From CAYLPJ01 sp964385465 (GTDB lineage: Bacteria; Planctomycetota; Phycisphaerae; SM23-33): a DNA stretch of 64,000 nt. Positions 35,002-43,900 of this stretch are shown here, in pieces. The translations under genes were made by a program, and so were the position numbers. Location: contig CAYLPJ010000020.1 in the NCBI GenBank assembly GCA_964385465.1, positions 1 through 64,000 of the forward strand, in the 5' to 3' direction. The number at the start of each line of letters is the position of its first letter. The first letter of the stretch is position 1. Below the pieces are notes generated by a model. The model ran no database searches. It saw only the letters and a list, made by a program, of their open reading frames with translations, and was not told where the DNA came from.

Positions 35002-36045
35002 TTGGCCAAAGTGCGAGCGGCGGTTATCGGGTGCGGGCGGCGGAACGACGAGCAGCGGATCGGCTGTGGGGTCTCGACCAATCACGGCAAGGCCTATGCC
35101 GGGCTGGACGGTGTCGAGACGGTCGCCTTCTGCGACCTCGTGTCCACCCGCGCCGAGGCCTTCCGCGACGAGCACGGCACCGGCGAGGAACGCATCTACA
35201 CCGACTGCCGCGAAATGCTCGACCAGGAGAAGCCCGACATCGTCTCGGTCTGCACCTGGCCCAAGGATCACCCCAAACTCGTCATCGCCTGCGCCGAGGC
35301 GGGCGTTCCCGCCGTGCACTGCGAGAAGCCGATGGCCCTGACCTGGGGGGCCGCCAAGCGGATGGCCGAGGCCTGCCGCCGCGGCGGCACGCAGTTGACG
35401 TTCAACCACCAGCGGCGGTTCAACCCGCCGTTCCGCAAGGTCCGCGAGCTCCTGGCCGACGGGGAGGTCGGCGAGCTGCTGCGCATCGAGTCCTACACGG
35501 GCAACCTCTACGACTGGGGCACGCACTGGTTTGACATGACGTTCTTCTTCAACGGCGACGTCCCGGCCGAGTGGGTCATGGGCCAGGTGGACGTCCGCAC
35601 GTCGCACACCGTCTTCGGCGCGCCGCTGGAGCACCAGGGCCTCTCGTTCTTCCGGTTCACCAACGGCGTCTACGCGATGATGTGCACCGGCCAGGACGCG
35701 CCGCGCAACGTCGCCTTCCGCCTGATCGGCACCGAGGGGGTGATCGAGTTGGGCGGCTCCGGCGGCGCCGGCCTGCGGATCATGGGCAAGGGCCACAAGG
35801 GCTGGAAGCAACTGGACAAGGAGCCCCAGCTCCACGGCGCCGAGCCGTTCGCCCTGGCCATCGCCGACGCGGTCGACGCGCTCCAGAACAAGCGCGAACC
35901 GGAACTGGCCGCGCGAAAGGCCCTTCAGTCCACCGAGGTGCTCTTCGCGACCTACGAGTCCGCCCGGCGAGGCAACCGCGTGGACCTGCCACTCGATGTC
36001 GACGACTCGCCCATCGCCGCGCTGATCGCAGGCGGCGGGCGGTAG
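35002..36045 (+). CDS. Gfo/Idh/MocA family oxidoreductase (cytoplasmic)
   Basis: 347 aa from a TTG start at 35002. AAGGAG sits 7 nt before this TTG, and homology starts right there (AKVRAAVIGCGRRN). The in-frame ATG at 34930 lacks a ribosome site and lies only 8 nt from the predicted transcription start. Motifs: Rossmann GCGRRN, then CEKPMALTWGAA at about residue 105, and the substrate-side loop RRFNPPFRKVREL. Unlike the Gfo/Idh protein at 20577 there is no export signal, so it probably acts in the cytoplasm on an imported sugar or its derivative. The substrate is unknown. It converges on the beta-helix fragment, with 9 bp between the stops. Confidence 0.88.
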   Translation: MAKVRAAVIGCGRRNDEQRIGCGVSTNHGKAYAGLDGVETVAFCDLVSTRAEAFRDEHGTGEERIYTDCREMLDQEKPDIVSVCTWPKDHPKLVIACAEAGVPAVHCEKPMALTWGAAKRMAEACRRGGTQLTFNHQRRFNPPFRKVRELLADGEVGELLRIESYTGNLYDWGTHWFDMTFFFNGDVPAEWVMGQVDVRTSHTVFGAPLEHQGLSFFRFTNGVYAMMCTGQDAPRNVAFRLIGTEGVIELGGSGGAGLRIMGKGHKGWKQLDKEPQLHGAEPFALAIADAVDALQNKREPELAARKALQSTEVLFATYESARRGNRVDLPLDVDDSPIAALIAGGGR

Positions 36046-36054
36046 CCGCCCCGC

Positions 36055-36300
36055 TCACCCGGCCTGGCCCGGCTGACGCGGGTCCAGCGAGACCTCCAGC
36101 CCCTCGGCCGCCCGCTGGATTGTCCGCCACGGCGTGGCCTCGCTGCCGTCGTTGTCGTCGTCGGCGTCGGGGTGTTCGGCGGCGACATGGAACGTCCGCT
36201 CCCAGTGCCGCTGGGCCTCCCACGTGCGGAAGCTCGTCCCGTCCGGCAGGACCACCGGCGGGTCGATCTCGCGCAGATCGCAGCTTCTCGGGTCGTCCAC
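36055..36300 (-). pseudogene. Truncated right-handed beta-helix protein (N-terminal fragment)
   Basis: 81 aa from a GTG start with AAGGAG 6 nt upstream. The sequence runs from VDDPRSCDLREIDPP through VLPDGTSFRTWEAQRHW to TFHVAAEHPDADDDNDGSEA and TPWRTIQRAAEG. This closely resembles the opening of secreted or cytoplasmic DUF1565/parallel beta-helix proteins, where a TFHV...DxNxGT...PWRTIxxAA lead-in is followed by hundreds of residues of helix coils. Here the frame ends 15 residues later (LEVSLDPRQPGQAG), beside the stop of the convergent gene. The beta-helix itself is missing. I read this as a remnant with its 3' part lost, though a functional small protein cannot be excluded since start and ribosome site are intact. 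It follows riboflavin synthase on the same strand (71 bp gap). Confidence 0.6.
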
Positions 36301-36371
36301 GATGCGCTCCTTGCATTCCCGGCGGGGGCCGGCGTGTTGCGGGAAACCGGGCCGGCAGCCCGGCGGGGCGG

Positions 36372-37046
36372 TTACGCGAAGCCGGCGTCGCGGAGCTTCT
36401 CCAGTGTCAGCCCGCCGGGGCCTCCCCCGGCCGAACCGTGCGAGCGGTCGCCGCCGACCATGCCGGCGAGGTACCGCCGCACGTACTTCCCGATCACGTC
36501 CGTCTCGATGTTCACGCGCCGGCCCGTTTCGGCGTCCGCCAGTGTCGTCTCGGCCAGCGTCGTCGGAATCAGTGCCACCGCGAACGTACCCTCCCCCACG
36601 GCGGAAAGGGTCAGGGAAACCCCCGCCACCGCCACCGAGCCCTTGACGACCATCTCTTCGGTCAGCGCCCGCTCGGCCGCGAATTCCACCGTCCACTGAT
36701 CCGCCCGCCGGTCCACGCGGCGGATCTCCGCCACGCCGTCGACGTGCCCCTGCACGAGGTGTCCGTCCAGCCCGTCGCCCAGGCGCAGCGCCCGCTCGAG
36801 GTTCACGCGTGTCCCCGCCCCGGCCTCGCCGAGGGTCGTCCGCACGACCGTCTCGGCCGCGACGTCGAACTCGACGGCCGCCCCGTCAATCCCGCAGGCG
36901 GTCAGGCACGCGCCGTCCACCGCCACGCTGTCCCCGAGCGTCAGCCCGTCAGCCAGCGGCCCGACTTCGACGGTCACCCGCCGCCCGTCCGCGACGCGCC
37001 GCATCCCCCGCACCCGCCCGACATGCTGTACGATGCCCGTAAACAT
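36372..37046 (-). CDS. ribE: Riboflavin synthase (alpha subunit type)
   Basis: 224 aa, slightly longer than the usual 200-215 because of a Gly/Ser-rich tail. It has the two tandem lumazine-binding repeats: the first opens MFTGIVQHVGRV and holds DSVAVDGACLTA; the second opens GHLVQGHVDGVAEI and holds GSVAVAGVSLTL. Riboflavin synthase dismutates two 6,7-dimethyl-8-ribityllumazine molecules to riboflavin and 5-amino-6-ribitylaminouracil in flavin biosynthesis, acting as a cytoplasmic trimer. AGGA lies 7 nt before the ATG. No other rib gene and no FMN riboswitch are seen nearby, so the pathway genes are scattered. Confidence 0.95.
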   Translation of the reverse strand: MFTGIVQHVGRVRGMRRVADGRRVTVEVGPLADGLTLGDSVAVDGACLTACGIDGAAVEFDVAAETVVRTTLGEAGAGTRVNLERALRLGDGLDGHLVQGHVDGVAEIRRVDRRADQWTVEFAAERALTEEMVVKGSVAVAGVSLTLSAVGEGTFAVALIPTTLAETTLADAETGRRVNIETDVIGKYVRRYLAGMVGGDRSHGSAGGGPGGLTLEKLRDAGFA

Positions 37047-37122
37047 GCCCCCATCCTAGACCCCGCCTCCCCCCGCGGCAACCGGCTTCACAGCGCGGGC
37101 CGCTCTCGCCGACGGCGCAGAG

Positions 37123-39417
37123 CTACTTGATCAGGCGGGCCTCGATGGTGGCGATCTGGCGGTTGGCGAAGTCGTCGGTGAGGAACCACCGCTGATAGAG
37201 GCCGGTGATCTCTCTCATGTAGCGGTCCACCTGCGCCTTCCGCAGATTGCGCTTCATCTTCTTCGGCCTCTGCTTGTCCTGGATGGGCGGCCGGATGCGG
37301 TCGGCGGGGGGGCGGTAGGACGGGTCGTAAACCAGCAGCGGCAGGTCCTCGGCGGGCAGGAGGTGTCGCCACAGGAAGGCCTGCATGCTGTCTTCGGCGG
37401 GCACGGCCTGGCGGACGACGTCGCGGCCGCCGATCCTGGCGGTGCCGAGCATGGTGACGTTGACGGCGGCTTCCATGACGTCCACCGTGGACTTGACGGC
37501 GATCCGGGTGGTCTCCTTCTTGGCGGGCACCGTGGCCCCCGGGGACTCCAGGCCCTCGGGCAGGTCCTTGAACGTCAGCTTGATCGGCCCGTCGAACCCG
37601 TCCCTTCGGATCGCGTAGACGGTCAGCGCCGCGGACCGCTTTCCGCGAATGCAGACGCGGGAGGGCACGACGCGAAGGTCGAAATCGGGGCGGGGGTTGC
37701 TGATCCGCAAGCGGTAGGCGTACGCCTTGCCCGCGTGGCGCCTCGTGTCGCCGAGGTGCACGTAGTACTTCCCGTCGGCGGGCAGCTTCACCATCAGGTA
37801 GGAATCGGCATGGTCGGTGTTCCGCCCGGAGGCGGCATCGTGGTGGTCGTCGTTGAGGCCGATCACCTTGCCCGCGGCGTCGGTGACCTTCACGAAGGAA
37901 TCGTACGGCGAGCCGAGCCGCCGGGCGGTGACCTCCGCGACCAACGTCTGCCCGGCCTTGCCCTGAACCTCGAAGACGTCCCAGTCGCCCGGGCGGTCCG
38001 CCCGGCCGTTGACGACGACCGGCAGCTTCACCTTCTGCGCCTTGGCCGGCTTGTCATTGGACTCGGCATCGGTGCATTCCGGCAGCGTGCCCAGCGCGAA
38101 CGGCATGTAGTTTGAGGTGAACCGGCCGTTGTCGGCCGCGACCAGATGCCGTCCGGGCGCGGCGTTCTTCGGCGGCACGGCGAGCCGGGCCTTGTCGAGG
38201 TGCCACCCGTGGGTCTCGACCTTGACGGGCTGGCCGGCGCGGCCGCCGAGGGGGAAGATGCTGGTCACGAAGGGCAGTTCGCCGATGGTGATGCGATAGA
38301 GGAAGCTCTCGCGGCCGCGGAAGAGCGCGTCGGTGATGCCGAGCACATACTCCCCGTCCTCTGGCACCTCGAAGAGGATGACCGGGTCGGGGTGGAACCG
38401 GTAGTCGTCGTTGTAGGCCACCTCTTTCCCGTCGGCGTCGTGGAGCTTCAGCACCGCCTGGAACCACCCGGGGACGCCGTCGGCGATGTAGGGCACCAGC
38501 TCGCGGGCCTTGACGGAGATGACCAGTCGCTGGCCCTTGCGGGCCTCGAAGCGGTACCGGTTGATCTCTCCCGAGGCGACCTGCCCGTTCATCGTGCAGG
38601 GCAGCTTGACGTGCACTTGCTCTTCCTCGGCCGGCCTGTTCCGCTTGGCCCGTTCTTCCTTGCCGAGGACGGGCTTCTGGGCCGTCTTCATCGGCTTGCG
38701 GGCGACTTCCGGGACCTGGCCGACGCAGAACGGAATCGCGTTGGAGACGCCCTGTTTCGTGACCACGCGGATCTCCCGCGGGCCGGGCTTCGCATCGGGG
38801 GCGATGGTGACCTCCGCGAAGACGAGCTCTCTGTGCGACCGCACGGCCGGCTGGCGCTCATCCTCGGCGAACCGCCTCTCGATCCGCTTGATCAGGTTCT
38901 GCCGCGCCCTCTCCATGTCCGATTTCGGCGCCTTCTTCGCCGTGCCTCCCGCGGCGGGCCCGGAGACCTGCGCCTTATCCAGCGACGCGTTGCACTTGTC
39001 GCAGACGGTGGCGGTCAGCGGGTTGAGTTGCCCGCACGCCGGGCAGACCAGGCCGCTGCGCTTCGGTGGCTCGGGAACCTTGGGGAACTCGTAGTAGGCC
39101 ATCCTGGCGACCATCGCCTCGCTCAGTTGCGGTTTCTTCTTGCGCAGCTCCCGCAGTTGCTGCCGCAGCAGGCCGAGCTCCTGGTTGCCCATCACCTCGT
39201 AGTATTCGACGAGGCGAACGGACACGCCCTCGCCGGTGACGATCACCTCCGAGGGATGCGTCAGCCTCTGGCCGCCCAGGCGGATGGGGAATGTCGTGCC
39301 CTGCTGCCCGCCGGCGGGGTAGACGTAGCCGATGTACTGGCTCTGGGCAAAGGCCGGCGTCGCCGCGGCCGCCAGGAGAGTCAGAGCCAGGACGGGGAGC
39401 TTCGTACGCGTATCCAT
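37123..39417 (-). CDS. Secreted PPC-domain protein with zinc-ribbon insert
   Basis: 764 aa. GGAG lies 6 nt before the ATG. Signal peptide about 1-24 (ending AFAQ). Next comes an IPT/TIG-like beta domain (YVYPAGGQQGTTFPIRLGG). Then comes a charged helical segment with a zinc ribbon (CPAC at 125-128 and CDKC at 139-142), an unusual item in an exported protein. Two or three pre-peptidase C-terminal-like beta-sandwiches follow (DADGKEVAYNDDYRFHPDP, then EDGEYVLGITDAL; later DAAGKVIGLNDDHHD and DGKYYVHLGDT). The C-terminal 120 residues are basic (PPIQDKQRPKKMKRNLRKAQ). It is the last gene of the operon with DUF1501 and DUF1549/DUF1553, a combination typical of Planctomycetes. The function of this set is still not known. 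Confidence 0.85.
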   Translation of the reverse strand: MDTRTKLPVLALTLLAAAATPAFAQSQYIGYVYPAGGQQGTTFPIRLGGQRLTHPSEVIVTGEGVSVRLVEYYEVMGNQELGLLRQQLRELRKKKPQLSEAMVARMAYYEFPKVPEPPKRSGLVCPACGQLNPLTATVCDKCNASLDKAQVSGPAAGGTAKKAPKSDMERARQNLIKRIERRFAEDERQPAVRSHRELVFAEVTIAPDAKPGPREIRVVTKQGVSNAIPFCVGQVPEVARKPMKTAQKPVLGKEERAKRNRPAEEEQVHVKLPCTMNGQVASGEINRYRFEARKGQRLVISVKARELVPYIADGVPGWFQAVLKLHDADGKEVAYNDDYRFHPDPVILFEVPEDGEYVLGITDALFRGRESFLYRITIGELPFVTSIFPLGGRAGQPVKVETHGWHLDKARLAVPPKNAAPGRHLVAADNGRFTSNYMPFALGTLPECTDAESNDKPAKAQKVKLPVVVNGRADRPGDWDVFEVQGKAGQTLVAEVTARRLGSPYDSFVKVTDAAGKVIGLNDDHHDAASGRNTDHADSYLMVKLPADGKYYVHLGDTRRHAGKAYAYRLRISNPRPDFDLRVVPSRVCIRGKRSAALTVYAIRRDGFDGPIKLTFKDLPEGLESPGATVPAKKETTRIAVKSTVDVMEAAVNVTMLGTARIGGRDVVRQAVPAEDSMQAFLWRHLLPAEDLPLLVYDPSYRPPADRIRPPIQDKQRPKKMKRNLRKAQVDRYMREITGLYQRWFLTDDFANRQIATIEARLIK

Positions 39418-39468
39418 GACGTTCTCCGTGCTTCTCTTCGGCGAAGGCCCCCACCGGGGGCCGGGCTG

Positions 39469-40884
39469 CTACATGATCTCTTCCAGCATGCCCGTCGATC
39501 GCATGCCTTCCTTCTCGGCGTCCAGGACGCGTGCCTCGAAGCCCAACGGGTGCGGGAGCTTGGCGTTGGAATCGATGCCCGCCAGGAGGTAGAAGCTGCC
39601 CAGCAGGTCCGCCGGGTAGACGGGGCGTTCCTTGACCTTCGCGCCCTTCTCGTCGGAGGCGCCGACGATCTGCCCGCCCTTGAATCCGCCGCCGGCGACC
39701 AGGACGGTGAAGACCGCCCCGTAGTGATGCCGCCCGCCGTTCCACGGCGGCTCCCAGGAGACCTTCGGCGAGCGGCCGAACTCGCCGGTGCACCAGACCA
39801 GCGTGTTGTCGAGCAGGCCCTTGTTGCTCAGGTCCTCCAGCAGGGCCGCCAGCCCCTGGTCGAGCATGGGACACTGGCGTTTCATGGTGGGGAAGTGGTT
39901 CTTGTGGGTATCCCACCCGCCGGGGAAGCTGATGGTTACATAGGGCACGCCTGCCTCGACCATTCGCCGTGCGGCAAGGCATTCCTGCCCGAAGGTGTGC
40001 CGGCCGTAGCGGTTGCGCAGAGCGGCGGGCTCATTGTTGAGATTGAAGACCTCTCGCCCCCTGCCCAGGATCAAGCCGTAGGCCTTCTGTCTGGCGGCCT
40101 CGGCCTCGGCGACCTCGGGGACCTCCGACAAGCCGTAGCCCATGGTGTTGGTCTTGTCGAGCAGGTCGCGTCGGGCCCGCTGGCGGGTGTCGTTGATGCC
40201 CCGGTTGACGATGCCCGCAACCTCGAAGCGGTCGGCGTTGGGATTGCCGCCCGTGGCGAAGGGCTTGTACGCCGGGCCGAGGAAGCCCTCTTCGGAGAAC
40301 CGCCCGGCCGCCCGGAGCATCACGATGTAGGGAGGCAGCAGGCCCTTGTACTGGTCCTTCTTGAAGTAGGAGAAGATGGCCCCCACGCTCGGGTAGGCCA
40401 GGCGTCCGCCGGCCTTGTGGCCGGTCTGCATGAGGTAGGCGGCCGTCTCGTGCCCGTTGATGCCGTGGGTCATGCTGCGGATGAGCGAGAACTTGTCGGC
40501 CTGCTTGGCCAGGTAGGGGAACAGGGCCCCGAACTGGACTCCCTTGATGTTGGTGGGGATGAATTTGTCGAACTCGCCAAGGTAGTCGTAGCCCGTGCCG
40601 GGCTTGGCGTCCCAGGTGTCGGTATGCGACATGCCTCCCCAGAGGAAGATCTGGATGACCGACTTGACCTTGCCCTTCTTCTTGGCCTTGGCACGGGCGG
40701 CCGCGTCCCGCTTGGCCTTGAGCTCGGCGACCGCGTCCGCGGGCTTCTTCTTGGACTTGGCCGCCAGGTCGCGAGGGCTCAAGCCCGTGGCCGCGATCAT
40801 GCCGGCGGCGCCGAGGGCACCGCGCCGGATGGCTTCACGTCTGGACAGTCGCTCCGGCCCGTCTCGATGGTGATCTGAAGTCAT
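39469..40884 (-). CDS. Tat-exported DUF1501 family protein
   Basis: 471 aa. AAGGAG precedes the ATG by about 10 nt. The N-terminus has a twin-arginine signal (LSRREAIRRGALGAAGM) and a hydrophobic helix. DUF1501 belongs to the alkaline phosphatase/sulfatase-like superfamily. Features seen here are the early FLWGGMSHTDTWDAKPG segment, SMTHGINGHETAAYLMQTGH in the first half, VTISFPGGWDTHKNHFP, and the late VWCTGEFGRSPKVS with the GRHHYG block. These are the expected metal-ligand regions. DUF1501 genes nearly always travel with DUF1549/DUF1553 genes, as here (88-bp gap upstream, 51 bp to the PPC gene). Many are thought to act in handling sulfated polysaccharides, but no reaction has been firmly assigned. 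Confidence 0.9.
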   Translation of the reverse strand: MTSDHHRDGPERLSRREAIRRGALGAAGMIAATGLSPRDLAAKSKKKPADAVAELKAKRDAAARAKAKKKGKVKSVIQIFLWGGMSHTDTWDAKPGTGYDYLGEFDKFIPTNIKGVQFGALFPYLAKQADKFSLIRSMTHGINGHETAAYLMQTGHKAGGRLAYPSVGAIFSYFKKDQYKGLLPPYIVMLRAAGRFSEEGFLGPAYKPFATGGNPNADRFEVAGIVNRGINDTRQRARRDLLDKTNTMGYGLSEVPEVAEAEAARQKAYGLILGRGREVFNLNNEPAALRNRYGRHTFGQECLAARRMVEAGVPYVTISFPGGWDTHKNHFPTMKRQCPMLDQGLAALLEDLSNKGLLDNTLVWCTGEFGRSPKVSWEPPWNGGRHHYGAVFTVLVAGGGFKGGQIVGASDEKGAKVKERPVYPADLLGSFYLLAGIDSNAKLPHPLGFEARVLDAEKEGMRSTGMLEEIM

Positions 40885-40972
40885 ACTCGGTGCTCTCCTT
40901 CCGCTTCCACATCAACCGTGGTGCAGGAACCGTCTGTGTTTCGGGTATCGCGCTGCCTCGCCCCGGCGGGGG

Positions 40973-43900
40973 TCAATGCCGCAGCAGGAACTCGGGGCTG
41001 TTGATCAGCGCCCAGGCGAGGTCCAGCCAGACGTCTCGCCCTTTGGCCGCGCCGGCCTTGGCGTATTCCTCGGCGGCCTGGATGTCGGGTTCGGTGGGGA
41101 ACCGTGACAGTATAGTCAGGTAAAGCCTCTCGGCGATCTCGGCCGGCTTGCCTCCGGCGGCGATGATCGCCTTGAGTCTGGGGCCTTGATAGAGCTTGTT
41201 CTGTATCGCCGCGGAGTTGAGCATGTAGAGCCACTGCGTCGATCCGAGCTGGTTGACGCGTTCGTTCTCCATGCCGGTCGACCGCGCGGACCGCCCGAAC
41301 AGCGTCAGGAAGGAGCTGGTCACGCTGCCGTCGGCCAGCGCCACGGCGGGCATGTCCTCCGGGATGTACGTGAAGGGCTCCGGGACGGCGCTGGTGTAGA
41401 GGTCCGAGCTGCCCGTGATGTCGTTGAGGGCGTCGATCAATACCTCCGCCTCGACGCGGCGCAGGTGGTAATGGGCGAAATGGGCCGCGGCCTCCGGCTT
41501 CGTCGATCGCGGAACCGACGAGAGCTGGTAGGTCGTCGACGTCAGGATCAGCCGCTTGAGGTGCTTGAGGTCGTACCCGTGGGAGACCAGTTCCTCCTCC
41601 AGGTAGGTCAGCACCTCCGGGTTGCTGGGGGGGTTGTCCTGGCGGATGTCGTCGGGCTCGTGGATGATGCCCCGCCCCATGATCCAGGCCCACGTGCGGT
41701 TGGCGATCGCCTTGGCGAACCACGGGTTCTCCGGCCGGATCAGCCAGTCCGCGAAGACCACCCGCGGATCGCGGTCGGGCGGGACGGCCGTCTTGGCACC
41801 GTCGGGGAAGACGGCCTTCAGGGGCCCGTTGGGCTTCAGCGGCTTCTCAAGTTCGCGGGGGATGGTGTTGGTCACGGTCACGGACTTGTCGACCGCGGGC
41901 ACGCCCGGCGCCGTGCTGCCGGGTACCTCGGTCGAGTTCAGCGGGTCCCAGAAGACGATCTCCTCTTTCCACTCGCTGGTGGGCTTGTAGCCGATCTGGG
42001 AGAAGAACGCCGCCATGCCCTCCCGGCGTTCCTGCGGCCAGGAGTGGATCCGCGTGCCCATCAGCGCCAGCCCGGTGGCCGCGGCGACGCCCTCGGGGGT
42101 CTTGTTCTGGATGGCGCGGTAGAAGTTGACCGGGCCGACGCGGAAGTTGCTTCCGCTGGAGGTGAGCAGCTCGCGGGCGAACTGATCGTAGGGCTTGTTC
42201 TCGGCGATGGATTCCCAGATCCATCGGTGGTAGGCCTGGGCGGCATTGGGCCAGACCTTGACGGGGAACTCGGCCTTGACCCTGAGGATGTCGCTCCACT
42301 TCATGGCCCAGTAGTCGAAATGGGCCTTCCGCTCCAGCAGGCGGTCGACGAGAGCGACGCGCTTGTTCTTGTCCTTGCTTCGGATGAAGGCCTTGGCCTC
42401 CTCGGCGGTGGGCAGCGTGCCCGTCACGTCCAGGTAGGCACGGCGGAGGAAGACGGCGTCGGAGCACAGTGCGGGCTTGATCCCGAGGGACTTGAGCTTC
42501 GCGAAGACGAGCTCGTCGATCTTGTTCGAGGGCTTGGCCGGGCCGGGGCTGTCCAGCAGCTTCGGCACGCGACGGGAGGCGACCAGCCGGTAGAGCACGC
42601 CCTTGGCCTGCTCGGCTTGAGCACGCTTCTCGCCGGCGAGGTTTCTGGCAGCCACGTACGCCGCCCGCTTCTTCTCGGCATCCTTCTTGAGCGGGACGGC
42701 GGCGGCCTCGGCCGCCTTGGCGGCCTTCTCGTCGGCGACATGCGTCTTCTTGGCCGAGGCGATCCGCTTCTTCAGGTTCGCCAGGTGCTTCTCCGCCGAC
42801 TCCTTTCTCTTCTTCGCCCGAGCCAGCGCCTGCGTCGCACGGTTGGCCTTCAGGGCCGCCTGCTCCAGTGCCTTCTGAACCGGGTCCAGCGCCTTCTTCG
42901 CGGCGTTGGCTGCCTGGCGCTTCGCGGCGGCGGCCGCGGCGGCCTTCCTGCTGGCCGCGTCCAACTCCAGCAACTCACCGGCGGCCTTTCGGGCCGATTC
43001 GTTCGCCCCGGCCGCGGCATCTATCTGCTTCCTGGCCTTCGGCAGGGCCTGATCGGAGGCTGTCTTGGCGGCTCTGGCTTCGTTGAGCTTCTTCTCGGCG
43101 GCCGCCACAGCTCCCTTGGCCGCCTTCTCTGCCTCGCGGGCCTTGGCCAGGGCGGCCTTGGCGGCGTCGGCGGCCTTCCGCCTGGCGGCCGCGTCGTCGG
43201 CAGCCTGCTTGCTCGCCTTGGACTTGGCGTCCTCGCCGGAGAGCTTCCTGGCCTTGGCCTCGGCGTCTGCGGCGGCCTTGTCGGCTGTCTGGAAGGCCTT
43301 GGCGGCGTCGGCGGCCTGCTTGGCGGCCTTGGCCAGGCGGGCGTCGGCCTGGTTCTTCGCAGCCGTGGCGTCGGTGACGGCCTTGGTCGCTCTTGCCGCG
43401 TTGGCGCGGGCGTTCTCGTGGGCCTTCTTCGCCTTGGCGAGTGCGGCCGCGGCGTCCGCGGCGGCCTTCCGTTTGGCGGCGGCTGCGTCGGCGGCCCGTT
43501 TCGTCTCAGCAGCCTCCTTCTCGGCGGCCCGGGCGGCCTGCTCGGCAGCGTCGGCCCTCGTGGTCCCCGCGGCGATCTGCTTCTTGACGCCGGTCAGGCC
43601 GGCCTCGGCCAGCTTCTTCTTCGCGGTGGCCCGGGCGAGCTTCTGGGCCGCGTCGTTGGCTTGCTGGCGGGCTGCCCGCTCGGCCGCCCGGGCGCGCTCC
43701 CAGGCCGCCCGGGCCGCGTCGACCGACTTCCGTTTGGCGGCCGCATCCGCCGCGGCTTGCTTCTTCTGCTCGTCGGACATGCCGGCTTTTGCCGCCAGGG
43801 CCTTTGCTGCGGCCTCGGCCTTTCCGGCGGCCTGCTCGGCGGCCCGGGCGGCCTTGGTCGCGGCCTCCAGGCGTTTCTTCGCGTTGGGCAGGGCGGCGTC

